A DNA stretch of 64,000 nucleotides from contig WNNJ02001359.1 of the NCBI GenBank assembly GCA_012934845.2, forward strand, positions 1 through 64,000. Direction: 5' to 3'. Of the stretch, positions 23,011 through 35,776 are shown piece by piece (within the stretch, counting starts at the first letter, position 1; every line of letters begins with the position of its first letter). This stretch comes from Pomphorhynchus laevis (lineage: Eukaryota; Acanthocephala; Palaeacanthocephala; Echinorhynchida; Pomphorhynchidae). The position numbers and the translations under genes are program-made. Under the pieces are notes generated by a model that was not told where the DNA came from, searched no databases, and saw only the letters and a program-made list of their open reading frames with translations.

Positions 23011-25130
23011 TATATAACGACAAAGGAAAGGGGCATTTTTCTATGAGCATGGGCACATTCTCTTATAATTATCATATCTAGATCATCATAATTAACTTCG
23101 ATAGTAAATTTAATTTTGCTCTCGTTGCTTACTTAATGAATTCTTTACAGAATACCTTTTTATTACTGTTGCGGAGCACATTTTTAAAAATTGCAAACCA
23201 CTGAAATCTGAATCAATCATTTGCACAATTGACTTTGATATATTTATAGATGTATTAACATTAATTATGATGCAACTAGGAGTGCGGAGGAGAATCTCAT
23301 TAATGAAAATCAATGTAAATCAATGCGTATCAAACGCATCAATTATTTAATCAAACGATTTACAATGTCAGCCGTTCATGTCTTCCTATTTAATACATAT
23401 TTTCAAAGTCTAAATTAGTAATAAGATGCTATGAATGGGAGGTGGAGATGTACTTCATTAGCAAATAATTTTTATAACAAAATTAAAAAAGCTATTTAAT
23501 GCATAACTAATTAAAATGCTAGGTTGGAATCAAAAAAGAATGAAAGATACTGATAAAAAATGTATTTTTTTGTATTACAACATAATATTAAAATAATATT
23601 ATGAAAATAATATTATTTTAATAATATTATAAAATAATAAAAATAATTTATTTTTAGTACAAATTTTTTTATTAAAAAAATCAAAGTTAGCAAAAATTTA
23701 GAAGGTAACTATCGTCTCTAAATGATTTCACTTTTTAAAATCAAGTGATTTCAACTCATTATATTTAAAGCACATTATATTCAGCACACTTTTAAAGTGG
23801 GTTGTGTTTCCATTAGTGAAAATCGTCTACCGCTAACAAACTTTAAATACAACAAAACTGCTCTCGGTACAAGAACGTCTGTTGGCGGGGCGATCTAATG
23901 TCAGCTTTGATTAAAAAATATAAATCAACTATTAAAAGTTATGAAATAAAATGTAAAAATAAAAAAAATAATTATTTCAATAATATGACATTCAATAATA
24001 TTAAATAAGTTTATGAAAATACTCATTAGTATTTTGAGTAATCTATATTATGAGAAATATATACTTTAATATCTTATTTCAAATCATTGTACGAATTTGA
24101 ATTTACAAATCTGTAAAGCACTCGTAAGGTATAAATTTAAAAATATTAAAATATCAACAGAAAAATAATAACTTTGGTTTAAAAGTAGATAATTGACAAT
24201 GAAATATACTAGATGCTCCTTGTCTTGGACATATCATATTTACATATCATATATCTATGACTAGTATTACTGTAAATCAAGAGTTTCGCAAATCAAAAAT
24301 ATTAAAAATGCTATTATTTGCTATTGTCTGTATAATAAAATAGCAATCTTTAATTTTCGGATAAAATAATTAAAGTTTTTAAACTTTTATATAATTCCAA
24401 TGTTTTATACCTTTAAATATGAATCAATTAAAACCGTATGAAATAATTTTAAGCTTAGATATCGTATAATATATTTCCAATCTTTAAAACCGTGTGCAAT
24501 AATTCCAATTTTTTAAAATCGCATACTATAATTCCAATCTCTAATATAATTACAATATTTAAAACTATAATATAAATTCAATCTTTAATATTTGAAGGAA
24601 ATAGGAAATACTATATATATATAGTATTGCTCATATATTAGCTCAAGATACCCACTGTATTACTAAAATGGATGACTTAAGCTCGTCGGTATTCTTCAAT
24701 GCTACCTTTTACAATACTTTTTCCATGGCAATGCTAAAACAACACTATTAAGATTAACTAAGTTCATCATTAAGTTAAACATCAAGGTAATAAATTAATC
24801 ATAAAATAATAAACAAAATTAAAATTAGTAAATAATTAATTAATTAAATAATTAATTAAACTATTTATTTTGTTATTTCATGTATGTTTAATTGCTGCTT
24901 CTTGGTTATGTAATTTTAAAAATTACATTTTTATTATTATGATAAAAACAATAAAACGATTAGGCAAATTAATTGCTTTATGTGATATCTTCGTGTGATA
25001 TCAATCAATTACAATTGAGTTATCTTTTATTTCTTGGTTATTATATAATTCGAAAAATTACACATATTTCTATCATTTTGAGTGAAATAATCAAACGACT
25101 GAAAATTAATATCAAACAGAAAATAAGTCA
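23011..25130. other. AT-rich DNA without recognised genes
   Basis: Mostly simple AT-rich sequence. At 24,380-24,600 it holds copies of the degenerate AATCTTTAAAACCGTATAAT-type repeat described at 27,830-30,370. A 67-codon minus-strand frame at 23,110-23,313 has no recognisable feature. Confidence 0.55.
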
Positions 25131-27690
25131 ACGCAATATTATTTAAAAAATTAAACTCCTAAGCGGAAAATTTTTGTGGATGGATAATATAGTTTGTATT
25201 AGAATCAGAGACTTGATTAACAAATTTCATCAGAGGAAATACGTCATTAGCATGTACTTTCCCCCGTTACTATGTCGGGTCGATAAATAGGAGTCAAAAC
25301 CTGAAATCATATCAGTTCCAGCTTATGACCTCTAATCCAATTCGAATACATCGTCTGTTATTTATTAGTCAATTCATAAAAATTGATAAAGTCGATTAGT
25401 AACATCAACAAAATATTATAAAAATATTAAATTTACAATATATTAATCAACAAAATATTATTAAAAATAAATTTAAATTCTTTAGCGAAATTATTTATGG
25501 ATAATAAACAATTTGCTTTGTATTAAAATAAGGTACACTAGATAATTAAATTTCACCAGAAGAAATACGTCATTAGGGCGTATTTGGCTCAGCTGCTATG
25601 TTGGGTCGACGAATATGAGATTAAAACGTTATTAGTTAGCAGTTCTTCCTGATGACCACTAATCCTTATTCTGATACATCGTCTGTTTTTTATTAGTCAA
25701 TTCATAAACATTGACTTTTATTTAAAATTTTAATTATAAATTTCAAATTTATAAATATAAATTGTATTAAATCTTATATAATCTTAAACATTTAATTTAC
25801 AAAAAATTAAAAATAAGATTAAACAAAATAGTATGTGATTTTATTTTTTAAAATAAAAATTATATTTTATTTCAAATTTTAAACTAGGCTACTATAAAAG
25901 TACAATCAAACATAAAAAAGCAAAATATACAAATCAAAAAAATATTCTTAAAAATAAAATTAAACTCTTAAGCGGAAATTTTTTAATGACGGTTTTAAAT
26001 AATATGCTTTGTATTAGAATAATATACTTGATAATCAAATTTCACAAGAAGAAATACGTAATTAGCATGCATTCGGTCATGCTTATCTGTTGTGTCGAGA
26101 AATAGGGACAGAAAACTGATTACATAGCAGTTCCACCTAATGACCTCTAATCTTTATTCGAATACATCTTATATTAGTTGTCAGTCAATTCATAAAAATT
26201 GACTTTTATTTTAAATTTTATTGTTATATGAATATATTGTATAAAATCTTATATAATTATTAATTAGTTAATTATTATCTTTATTTTTATTAGACTATGT
26301 TTTTGATTTGTTCTACTGACAAGCTATTATTGACATGTGGACTTTATTCCCGTTAATATAGCCTCCGTCAGAGATGCTGAAACTATGTATTACTGATACG
26401 ACATTATTTTTTTGCTTATTTTCAAGCGAGTTCGAAACCTGATAGCATTGCGGTTACTCCTGAAGCCCTATAATCCTTGTTCTGATATATCGTCTGTTAT
26501 TTATTAGTCAATTCATAAAAATTGACTTTTATTTTAAATTTTATATTTAAATTTTAATCTATTTAATTTTTTTAAATTTATATTCAATTTTTTCTATTTT
26601 CTATTTTACTATTGTTTAAATTAAAAACATTCATTGCAAGTGACAGCATGAAAAACAGTGATACGGCTAGCGGATCACATACGTAAGGTAGGCCCTACCA
26701 AAAGTAAAATACAGAAATGTATATCTACACAACCGGAGCTGCTAACCTAGTGGAAGTAACGTTGGAAGTGCTATACATACGATAATAATCAAAACGTGAA
26801 ATGTAGGTCTCAGTCAGCAGCTGATGAGACTACCCATGCTGAGTAGAAGCGTAAAATCTTATAAAATCTTATATAATTATTTTTTGTATAGAAAATAGAC
26901 AGCATAATATACTAATTTTCAATATATCATTTTTCGATTCCACTCTTTCACATTATATGCATTTATATAACGATTATCTGATATAATGATAATAATAAAT
27001 ATTTAAAAAAATTTATTCAGATTTTATATATTTCAATTTTATTATTTTATTATTTTAATTTCATATATTTTATTATTTTACACACGTAAAATTTTCAATA
27101 AGCATTTCGTATTTTTGTTATGTAAAATGATTATATAGTAATTATAAATAAATAAAAATTAATGTAAATTGTAATTTTGAATTATCTGGCAATTGTTTTT
27201 CTAATTGTTTAATCTGCTGTACATTCCTTGCTGTACTTTATATGATACATCATTTTTCCTGATGATCTCTAATCCTTACTCTGATACATCGCCTGTTTTT
27301 TATTAGTCAATTCATAAACATAGACTTTTATTTTAAATTTTAATTATTAATTTTAACTTTCTATTTAAATTTTTATTTTTTAAATTTCTATTCAATTTTT
27401 TCTATTTTACTATTGTTTGATTATTTGTTATTTATAATTTTTTATTTTATTTATTTTTAATTTATAATTAGTAAAAGATATTCGTAGGATCAGTTAGTTT
27501 ATCTGATTATTTTCGTGAATTTTAATATATTTCGGTTAATATATAAATTTCTAATTTATAAAATTTCAAATTTTTAAAATTCAGACTATGATATTTAGAC
27601 AAATCAAATGACCTCTGATCCTTATTATGATACATCGTCTGTTTTTTATTAGTCGATTCATAAAAATGACTTTTATTTTAAATTTCAATT
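25130..27690 (+). mobile_element. Cluster of Penelope-like element tails
   Basis: At least five partial copies of the PLE tail occur head to tail, starting near 25,180, 25,490, 25,980, 27,240 and 27,600, with a scrap near 26,450. Each shows some of: the end of the RT frame (TGGATAATA), GAAATACGTCATTAG, TATGTTGGGTCGA, TGATGACCTCTAATCC and TTATTAGTCAATTCATAAA. Reference order is that of 52,720-53,090. No coding capacity remains. Confidence 0.8.
26630..26865 (+). mobile_element. Short interspersed element-like sequence with a hairpin
   Basis: A relatively GC-rich block inside the PLE-tail cluster. Its end (26,790-26,855) is homologous to 50,030-50,105: both share CGTGAAATG then a hairpin with a conserved CAGCAGCTGAT apex. 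I do not recognise an RNA polymerase III promoter with confidence. It may be a SINE or the end of a larger element. Confidence 0.45.
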
Positions 27691-28164
27691 TTTTATTTAA
27701 AAAATTTATATTTGCATTGTAGAAAATTATTATTTATTATCATTATTATTTATTATTAAATGGAAAAAAATCAAAGACTTTTAAATTTAAAATTTTCCAA
27801 GCACCATCGGATAAACGCAGCACAGTTTATTAACTCTTTAATACGACCAACTAATACCGTTTAATATAATGCTAAGACTATAATACAATTCTTATCTTTA
27901 ATACCATATAATATAACTTAATCTTAAAATCGTATAATATAATTTTAATATTTAATACAATAATATAAATCAATATTAATATCTTATAATATAAATCCAT
28001 CTTTAATATATCCTTTAATATAAATTAATTTTTAATTTCATGTATTTTAATTCAAACATATAAAGCGTTATAATTCTAATTTTTTATGATATAATTTCAA
28101 TCTTTAATACGATATAATATAATTGCAATCTTTAAAACAGTATAATATAATTCTAATATGTAAA

Positions 28165-29115
28165 GCATTCTAATATTTCGGCGGTGCTCTCAACATCATT
28201 GTTGTTCCTAACTGCTTCAATGACTATACCTCCTTGTCAATTAATAATCTTGGTTTGCCCGATCATTTCCTTGTCACACTTACTGTTACCCGTCCCCATC
28301 CTCCTTTTCCACCTCTAAGATTAGTTACTTCAAGTCGACCCTGGAAACTTCTCGATATCCTTATTCTCTGTGCAGCCTTATTCAATTCTTCACTCTTTTC
28401 ACTTACACTTAACTACCTTTATCCCGATGATCTCTGCATTCTATTAGATTCCGAACTTACAACTATCCTCAATCACCTTCTGCCTATTCGACCCAGACGT
28501 CTTCAGCGCTTGCGCCATTCCAACTGTAGTCTTTCTAAGCGTCGACTCCGTCACTCTTTCGTGCGATTAATCGTTTTCTTAAACGTTCTCCAACCTTACT
28601 CACTCCAAATCTCCGTACTTCCTATCTTTCTCTCAGCCGTTCCCATCTCATACTTACGCGAACTAAACGTACTCTCTTTTGGCGAATCAACTCGAGTCCT
28701 CTTCCTACCCTAAATCTCATTGGAAAATCAAGATCATCTACCCCTTTTAACATAAATCTTGATGAATTTTCTCCTCATCTACAAACTACTTTTCATTCCC
28801 CATCCTTTCTCAACCTTTCTTTTCTCGATAATTTTCGTCCTGTTTAATGTTCCTTGCGTAACCGTAATTCCCTTCGTTTACAAGTTCCAAACTAATCAAC
28901 CTCTTTTGGTTTCTGCTCCTTCTTGTGGATTCTTCTCTCTCATGGAATCATCTGACCATTTATATACACCGATCAACATCTTTGCTGTGCTTCGAACCCC
29001 AAATCCGATCTAATTTGAACAATTTAAACAATTTATCTGTTTGATTTCTTCATTTTTTGTGTGTTAGTGGACTTGTAAGCTGCAGCTGGCACGCATTTGC
29101 CACGTTAAATAAATT
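28165..29115 (+). mobile_element. LINE-A (subfamily II) copy with internal deletion
   Basis: It begins in the endonuclease C-terminus (LGLPDHFLVTL, with the SDH-type box as PDH), runs through the linker to about 28,715, then passes directly into the 3' UTR (from about 28,780), which matches that of the minus-strand copy at 12,838-13,140. The RT is missing. It ends with the terminal hairpin (29,067-29,103) and AATAAA. Confidence 0.85.
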
Positions 29116-29322
29116 ATTATTAAAACCCTAAAATTCCAGTCTTTAATATCATATATTTTATGTGAAATATTTTAATAGATTTGACATAAACTCTAATCTT
29201 TAAAATTAATTAATCATACCTCTAATCGTTTAAATTTTATAATATAATTATTATTATACATTCAACAACATACGAGCATTAGCTCAAATAGCCGGCTCAC
29301 AATAAGTTCGTAAATAAATTAA

Positions 29323-30072
29323 TTAGTTATTAAAATAAGGAAATGCAACACGAAACATTGCTTGATCCATTCGTAGTCTTCTTTTAAAAGTATTAAGTGA
29401 ACTGCATCCAACGGTGTCTGCATCAAGGTTGTTCCAAAGCTCAACAATTCTTCTATCAAATTGCATCGCGCCCAATTTCTGTACCCTGTTTCTTCGAATA
29501 GTTAAAGAATGACCGCGAAGAACATTTGAACCACGTAGTTGAACCCTACTCCGAAGAGAGTGGTGAGGACGTTGGAATAAATGCCAAACAAGGCGCATAT
29601 CCATGTACCGACGGGTCCATGTGACGGTCTCAAGTCTTAATGATCTCAGTCTCTCTTCATAAGGCAGCGACGCCAACGTTGGTGCTAGCTTTGTTGCCCT
29701 GCGAAGTACCCTCTCTGATTTCTTATGTTCATGCACAGTACGTGGGTATACAACCGGAGCTGCATATAAAAGTCTACTCAATACATGTGCTAAAATCAGA
29801 GGCCGAAGAGGAGTCGGATTAACCCGAACAAACGCGCGTCGAATCATACCTATCATTTTATTGGAGTTGGTACAAGCTTGATCAGTGTGCTTTTTAGTTG
29901 ATAAATTAGAGGTAACCCATACTCCTAAATCTTTGTAACTATCGACACTTTCCACAATACAGCCCTTATATTTGTAACAAGCAGATGTTAGTCGCTTGCA
30001 AGCATTACTAATAATACGCATGTGTTTACATTTCGAAACATTTATCACAAGCATGTTAGACGCCGTCCACAA
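29323..30072 (-). mobile_element. LINE RT C-terminal fragment (LINE-B relative)
   Basis: One uninterrupted 249-codon minus-strand frame covers the region after the YADD box: MLVINVSKCKHMRII, YKDLGVWVTSNLS, KMIGMIRRAF, LARHV-like ALSRLLYAAPVVYP region, VLRRATKLAP and VELWNNLD, then FKRRLRMD. The pattern matches the LINE-B C-terminus at 7,000-7,600, but the sequence is diverged, so it is a different family. Its open frame suggests a fairly recent 5'-truncated insertion. Confidence 0.85.
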
Positions 30073-30439
30073 CTTAATTTTAATTATTAATTAAAATCAA
30101 TAATACTCTATAATATAAATCAATCTTTAATATTACATATTATAAATGCAATCTTTAAAATTCTATAGTATAATTATTAATACAGTATGGAATGATTCTA
30201 ATCCTTTATGCAGTATAGTATAATTTCAATTTTTTACAGCCGTCTGATATTATTCAATTTTTTTTAAAACCGTATAATATAATTACAATATTAAATACCT
30301 AATAAAATAATTAAAATCTTTAATACCGTATAATATAACTACAACCTTTAATATCGTTTAATGTAATCGAGCTGCAAAAGTGTATAGATGCTAATTGCAC
30401 AGTAAAGATCGAATAGAATGTAAAGCCACATCTAAGACT

Positions 30440-32735
30440 GATTACCATTGAGTTTGAGGAAGACCTCGGGTTTTAGCAGCCAGTTGAATAGTTTTCCATA
30501 TTGCTCCATTCAGGCGCTTGCATTGGCCTTTTTCGATTGGGTGGTATGGTGTTGTGTGAGAAACATTCGTACCGTTGCTCCATAAGAACTCACGTAGTTC
30601 TACAGAAGTGAATTGCCTGTCTCGGTCAGAATGCACTACCTCTAGGCCTCCAAAGATCGAGAAAAGATTATGGGGACAACGTACCACAGTTTTCGCAGAA
30701 GTATCCCCACGGGTATACGAAGGGATATCGTGAGTATTCGTCTATAATGACCAGTAAGTATTTGTCGTTGTCTATAGTTGGTTTAGGACCCATTAAGTCT
30801 ATTGAGAGTCGTTCGAAGGGTCGTCGAGCTGTGATCAGTTGTAAATGCTTTAGTTGATAGAACCTCTGCTTTAATTCGGCACACAATGACATTCGGCTCA
30901 AACTCGTCGGACCTCTTCTATGGAGTATAGTAAATTTTTTTCTTCATGAAGTGATTCATTCGCGTGATTCCAGGATGGCACAGGGCGATATGTAGCAGTA
31001 ATTCGAAAGCTCAAGCTTCTGACGAGTAAGCTTGTCGTTCTTGACAAAACTTTTTCTTGATGAGTTAAATATAAACGAGACTGCCTACTGATCCGTAATA
31101 ATTGTAAACTTCCGCCCCAGATAAAAATTATCTCCATTTCCGCACCGATTTTACAATCGCAGCAGCTTCGCATTCGACAGATGAGTGCGCTTGTTCAGCT
31201 TTTGACAGATATCTTGAGAAAAAAGCAACAGTTTTTTTCGCCCTGTGATAAGACTGCGATTAGGGATTGGACTGAAGCGTTAGTTGATATCGTAAAAGGT
31301 AGGTCGTCGTCTATTGAGGTTATTGAAGCTTCTGCGATTTCGCCTTTTTATTGCTGGAAACAGGAGTGGAAGATCATTCTGTGGGAATTTGTTGACATCC
31401 AGGAGTGGCCAAATTTTTCATAGTAATGCGGAATCCAGGTAATATGAAAACAAGGCAATTGCTCGCTTGAGTGATCTTAGTGTAGTTGGAGCGACCAGTT
31501 GAATTAGAGGTTGTAATCGTTCAGGGTCAGATTTTATTTCTCCGTTGAAGATTAGGTAGCCGAGATATTTAAGTTGTGTGATTAAGTATGTGCACTTCGA
31601 TTCATTCAATTTCATGCGGTACTTTCGGATGACCATACGAAAGTCTTTAAGATTAGCAGCATGCTCTTGTTGATCTTTTCCAGCAACCACGATATCATCG
31701 ATGTACACATGTAGTGCGTTGATTCTAAGTCTATAAGAAAATTCGACATTTTGGTAATTCTTGCAACAATTCATATATTTTGGGCATTGGGAATGCATCC
31801 AGGTGAGTAAATCGGTTTATTGCCCTAGCATAGTCGATATCCATTGGACGCTTATTTATGTTGGATTTTGTAACAATAATTTGAGCACCCGAGAGTGAGT
31901 TAGAATATTCGATAATATCCGAAGACAACAAGCCTGCAATTTCTTGATTAATGAACTCGACATCCTGCTTAGACGGACGGCTAGATGTTGTAGATACAGA
32001 GTGTATTTCGTTGCTTAGATTTGTGAATAATAGAAGAGGATCAAGATCTGTTCATGACTGTAATTTGAAACAGATAAAAACGATTCGTGAATGTTACCGT
32101 CTTCGTAATTTTTTTCATGTATTTTAGTTTGTTCTAAACTTTGTGCGACGTCGTAAGCTTCTTTTAAAGTTAATTATGTTCGTTCTAAAAGACGCTGTCT
32201 GATTTGCTGTGATCGTAATCCACGAATAAATGAATAGCGCACATATTTGTTATGATGCTCGTCTGTAGAGACGTATATAAATTCGTAACTTTTTTCCGAT
32301 CTGAAGAAGAGTTTGAAAAAAACTGGTCGATACTTTGTTCCAGGTTTTGCTTTGTTGAGGATACATGTCGATTGTAAATAACGTTCTTCGGTGTCACAAA
32401 TAGTTTCCTGCTTGTCGAGAGCTTCTTCGAACGTTTTGCATTCGTCGACGTGAGCATATAACGTTCCACTGATTTAATTTACCAAGATAAGGAGTTTCTG
32501 AGCGTCAGTGATGTACGGAAGTACGGATAAAAATGAAGATATTCTCTGTTTCCAATGTCTCCTACGGTGTTAGCATTCTGATTGTCAGGTTTGATTTGAG
32601 CATTTCGGGTTTGAGAAACTTCTCCATTCGTATACAATTGTTCAATAAATTGTAGTGAACAAACCAAACTTTGCCAAAGAGGCTTTATTAAACAATTTAC
32701 AAAAAGGTCAAATAATGATAATTCATACAACATCT
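30440..32735 (-). mobile_element. Ty3/Gypsy LTR retrotransposon fossil
   Basis: Minus-strand remnants in the order gag-like (about 32,735-32,185), reverse transcriptase (about 31,930-31,418, with YIDDIVV and LKYLGYLIF) and integrase (about 31,170-30,442, with FERLSIDLMGP and GLEVVHSDRDRQFTS). This order with integrase last is Ty3/Gypsy. The copy is broken in many places, long terminal repeats were not recognised, and it looks old. No part is likely to function. Confidence 0.88.
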
Positions 32736-32943
32736 ATATCACCCCAGCCCTCTTTCCACTTCCTTTTTCTTCATTCATAATTCCCACATTCTATTTCTCA
32801 ACACTCTTATTTTACCATGAAATTAAGATGTCCATATTTTTAATGGGAATAAAACGTATCGGGAACACATATCTTCCTATTTATAGAATGTCATACGCAA
32901 CCAATACAGTCTCATTGGCGTCCATTAAACATTTTTCAGAGAA

Positions 32944-33595
32944 AGGGCAAAAAATAATAAATGGATAGACCTTTATTTGAGCGAATTTGCCGGGAGGCAA
33001 ATTTCGCTCATTAATAAATTTACATCGTTTTGGAAACCTTTTGGACGACAGTAAAGAGTTATTTAAAGTTAAAACATTTCATCAAAATGATTTATTTTTC
33101 ATTGCTATGGGGAAAACCTAAATTAAACAAATCATCCCTAATTTAACATTGCATTTCTCTTCATCTGGAAGTTGAATTGAGCTAAAATTTTTATAGTAGG
33201 TATATTCGACTTCGATGATTCAAATAATATGAAAAAATCAATGTGTCCATAATTGAAACTTTGAGAATGACGTTCATTAAAACATTTTATAAAATAAATG
33301 GAAAAATAATGGATGGATCTTTATTTTAGCGAATATTATGGGAGGCCAGGTTCACTCCTTAATAAATTTACATCGTTTTGGAAAACTCTTGGACGACAGT
33401 AAAGAGTTATTTTAAGTTAAACCATTTCATCAAAATGATTTATTTTTGTCATTATGATGATGAAAACCCAAACTAAACAAGTCATCCCTAATTGAACATT
33501 GCATATATCTTCACCTGAGAGTTTATTTGATCTATAATTTTTATAGTAGGTATATTCGACTTCGATGATTCACATAATATGAAAAAAATCAAAAT
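32944..33595. repeat. Two diverged direct copies of a 348-bp unit
   Basis: GGACGACAGTAAAGAGTTAT recurs at 33,043 and 33,391 with matching sequence on both sides, through AGTAGGTATATTCGACTTCG. The first copy contains a short palindrome (GAGCGAATTTGCC, 32,980-33,011). No coding potential. Confidence 0.88.
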
Positions 33596-33599
33596 TGAA

Positions 33600-34400
33600 A
33601 AATTTGAGAAAAAATGCTTTTATCTCAAAAAATAATTTTTATCGTAAGAATTTTACTAACTTTTTATATACTTTTATATCTTATGAACAATTGTCTATTA
33701 ACAAGGTATTTAACGTTTCAAATCGTATTATGCACTGCACATGTTTATTTTTAATTTTTATTTTTTTATTAAAAATTAAATTTCTCGAAAGATGTTTATC
33801 CTTTGTTTAAATCCGAATAAGCACGTACGTATCTTACTAATATATTCCGTTATGCAAAATTTTAGAATCGGAAAAAGGCGATATTTATCCAAACATTACC
33901 CCTCATCTTTTAAAAGCATATCCACGATGATAGATATGCAACAACATTTATTCTCCCTATTAACTTTATGTGACTTAAATATTATAATGATAAGTTATTG
34001 CCTGAGATCGGGTTTAGCGATCAGCAGTGCAGCTGTAACATGCCACATGTTATATTATTCTTTTTGAGTTTTTGCTAGAAATAGATATGTTCGGTAAATG
34101 TTAAATTAAATGATCGTTATCTTCCATAATACCTAAACGCTTGTTCTTAAATCGATTGTGTTTAAAGATTTAGTTGAATAAGTTCAGAGCCAGTAAGTTA
34201 TAGTCATAATATAAAATTATGATGCTGTTTTTTAATTAACTTATAAAAAAGGTAAAAACAAAAATAAACACAACTATACAATCCACGCTATGTCATCTTC
34301 CACAAGCATCTTTCCACGTTCATTTTCTTTGTTTCATTTTTGGCTGTTCTATTTATTTGCTCTAAATTTGTCATTCCTTCGTTATTATATACTTTATCGT
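33600..34400. other. No gene recognised
   Basis: AT-rich. Plus-strand frames of 71 and 91 codons at 33,595-34,067 lack recognisable features and have a hydrophobic, AT-driven composition. Confidence 0.5.
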
Positions 34401-34417
34401 TATTTCGGTACTTCCGT

Positions 34418-35776
34418 CTAGCAGTTTATTCTAGGAACCCTACCTAAAATAAAAGCAAAAAAGATTTCGGCAGTATCTAAAGGTTGATCATTATATAGTC
34501 TCATAATATCTTCACGTTCCTTTCTTCTCATTTTAACCTGCCTTATCCAATTTTTATTTATATTGTAATTTTTTCGTTTATCTGGATCCCAATTATCTAT
34601 TTTTTCCACATATAAACGTGTGATTTCTACTCTTAAAATGTATGCATATGCTTTTAAATTACTTTGATGTATTTTCTTTAATATCGCAATCACAAACCTT
34701 CTCTGCTCCGGTGGACGGTTCCTAGCATAGAATGTCAACCCCGAACATATGAATACCTTGGCCACATTTAGAGTACTATTTCCCGGGGCCCCTAGTGTTA
34801 ATGCCTTTTTGTAAAATTTTATACCTTTGTTGTATAATCTATTTGCTTTTCCCAAATCAATAGTATGTCCAAGAGTCGTTGTGAATGTTGATCCTAAGAT
34901 CGTAAGTATTTTGTTTTCATTAATTCCTGGTAATTGTTTCTTCATTGAAATTTGGGCATTCCTAAATTTGCAAAATATAAACTTGCATTTAGTCTCATTT
35001 AACTTTAGCCCATATTTTGCTGCTCTATCTTCGATTCTTTGTATACATTCTATGACCCGTCTTTCAATCTTTGCATTTCGACAGTCTCTACGGAAACAAA
35101 TCGATATATCATCCGCATAACTAATTAATCTAATTTTATCGTTGTTCATTCCTTTCGTTATATTATTGATCGCTAGTATGAATAATACTGGTGAGATTGG
35201 CGAACATTGCGGCACCCCTTTCTTCAGTTTCGCTTTAAATTCTGGCTTATCTTTAATCGAAAATGTACGTATTTGAAGAATCTCTAATATTCTTTCTTTT
35301 AGTTGATTATGAACTCTTGTTTCTTTCATGTTTGCTCTTATTGCCTCGTGCGACAAGTTATCAAAAGCCGCAGAAAAGTTCAGTGCGTATATTATTTTCC
35401 CCATCCTGTCTTTCGTTATAAATTCTTGCATCATTCTAACGGCATTGACTGTCCCCGTGTTCTTCCTGAAGCCGCAACAATATTTTTCGAAGACCTTCGT
35501 ATTTTTCAAAAAACTACTAAAGTGCCGTGCCAAATATATTTCGTAAATCATCAGAATTGAATTAGAAATCGTTATTGGTCGTACATCTTTGGGGTTGCCA
35601 ATTCTTTGTTTTTTCGGAATAAATGTTATTTGTCCAAGACCAAATCTTCCCCATTCCTGCGTAGTCGCTCTGCTTATGTACTTACAAATTGTTTTGCGAT
35701 TCCCTTCATTGATTATTTTAATCTCCGCTGAGGAGCACATATCCAATTTGAAGACAGTTTTGGCTTTGACGGCCAT
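34418..35776 (-). CDS. LINE-D reverse transcriptase, open 452-codon frame
   Basis: RT blocks in order: GLGQITFIPKKQR, DVRPITISNSILMIYE, CCGFRKNTGTVNAVRMM, IIYALNFSAAFDNLSHEAI (motif A, but with Asn where the first catalytic Asp, normally D-x-S-x-A-F-D, is expected), KKGVPQCSPISPVLFILAIN (motif B), LISYADDISICF (catalytic Asp pair), YGLKLNETKCKFI and ILGSTF, then a C-terminal domain of about 180 residues. The length is that of an RT plus tail without endonuclease. The frame being open over 1.36 kb in AT-rich DNA is notable, yet the motif A change suggests it is inactive. Translation of this segment alone is not expected. Confidence 0.85.
   Translation of the reverse strand: MAVKAKTVFKLDMCSSAEIKIINEGNRKTICKYISRATTQEWGRFGLGQITFIPKKQRIGNPKDVRPITISNSILMIYEIYLARHFSSFLKNTKVFEKYCCGFRKNTGTVNAVRMMQEFITKDRMGKIIYALNFSAAFDNLSHEAIRANMKETRVHNQLKERILEILQIRTFSIKDKPEFKAKLKKGVPQCSPISPVLFILAINNITKGMNNDKIRLISYADDISICFRRDCRNAKIERRVIECIQRIEDRAAKYGLKLNETKCKFIFCKFRNAQISMKKQLPGINENKILTILGSTFTTTLGHTIDLGKANRLYNKGIKFYKKALTLGAPGNSTLNVAKVFICSGLTFYARNRPPEQRRFVIAILKKIHQSNLKAYAYILRVEITRLYVEKIDNWDPDKRKNYNINKNWIRQVKMRRKEREDIMRLYNDQPLDTAEIFFAFILGRVPRINC

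Larger units (their letters stand above)
27830..30370. repeat. Degenerate AT-rich tandem repeat (period about 33 bp), split by LINEs
   Basis: Blocks at 27,830-28,165, 29,120-29,260 and 30,090-30,370 (and 24,380-24,600) consist of diverged units resembling AATCTTTAATACCGTATAAT followed by ATAATT. The LINE pieces at 28,165-29,115 and 29,323-30,072 interrupt one formerly continuous array. Unit length varies, so the array is old. Confidence 0.7.

Noticed and set aside
31181-31423. 80-codon plus-strand frame
   Set aside because: It lies antisense to the Ty3/Gypsy fossil and has no features of its own.
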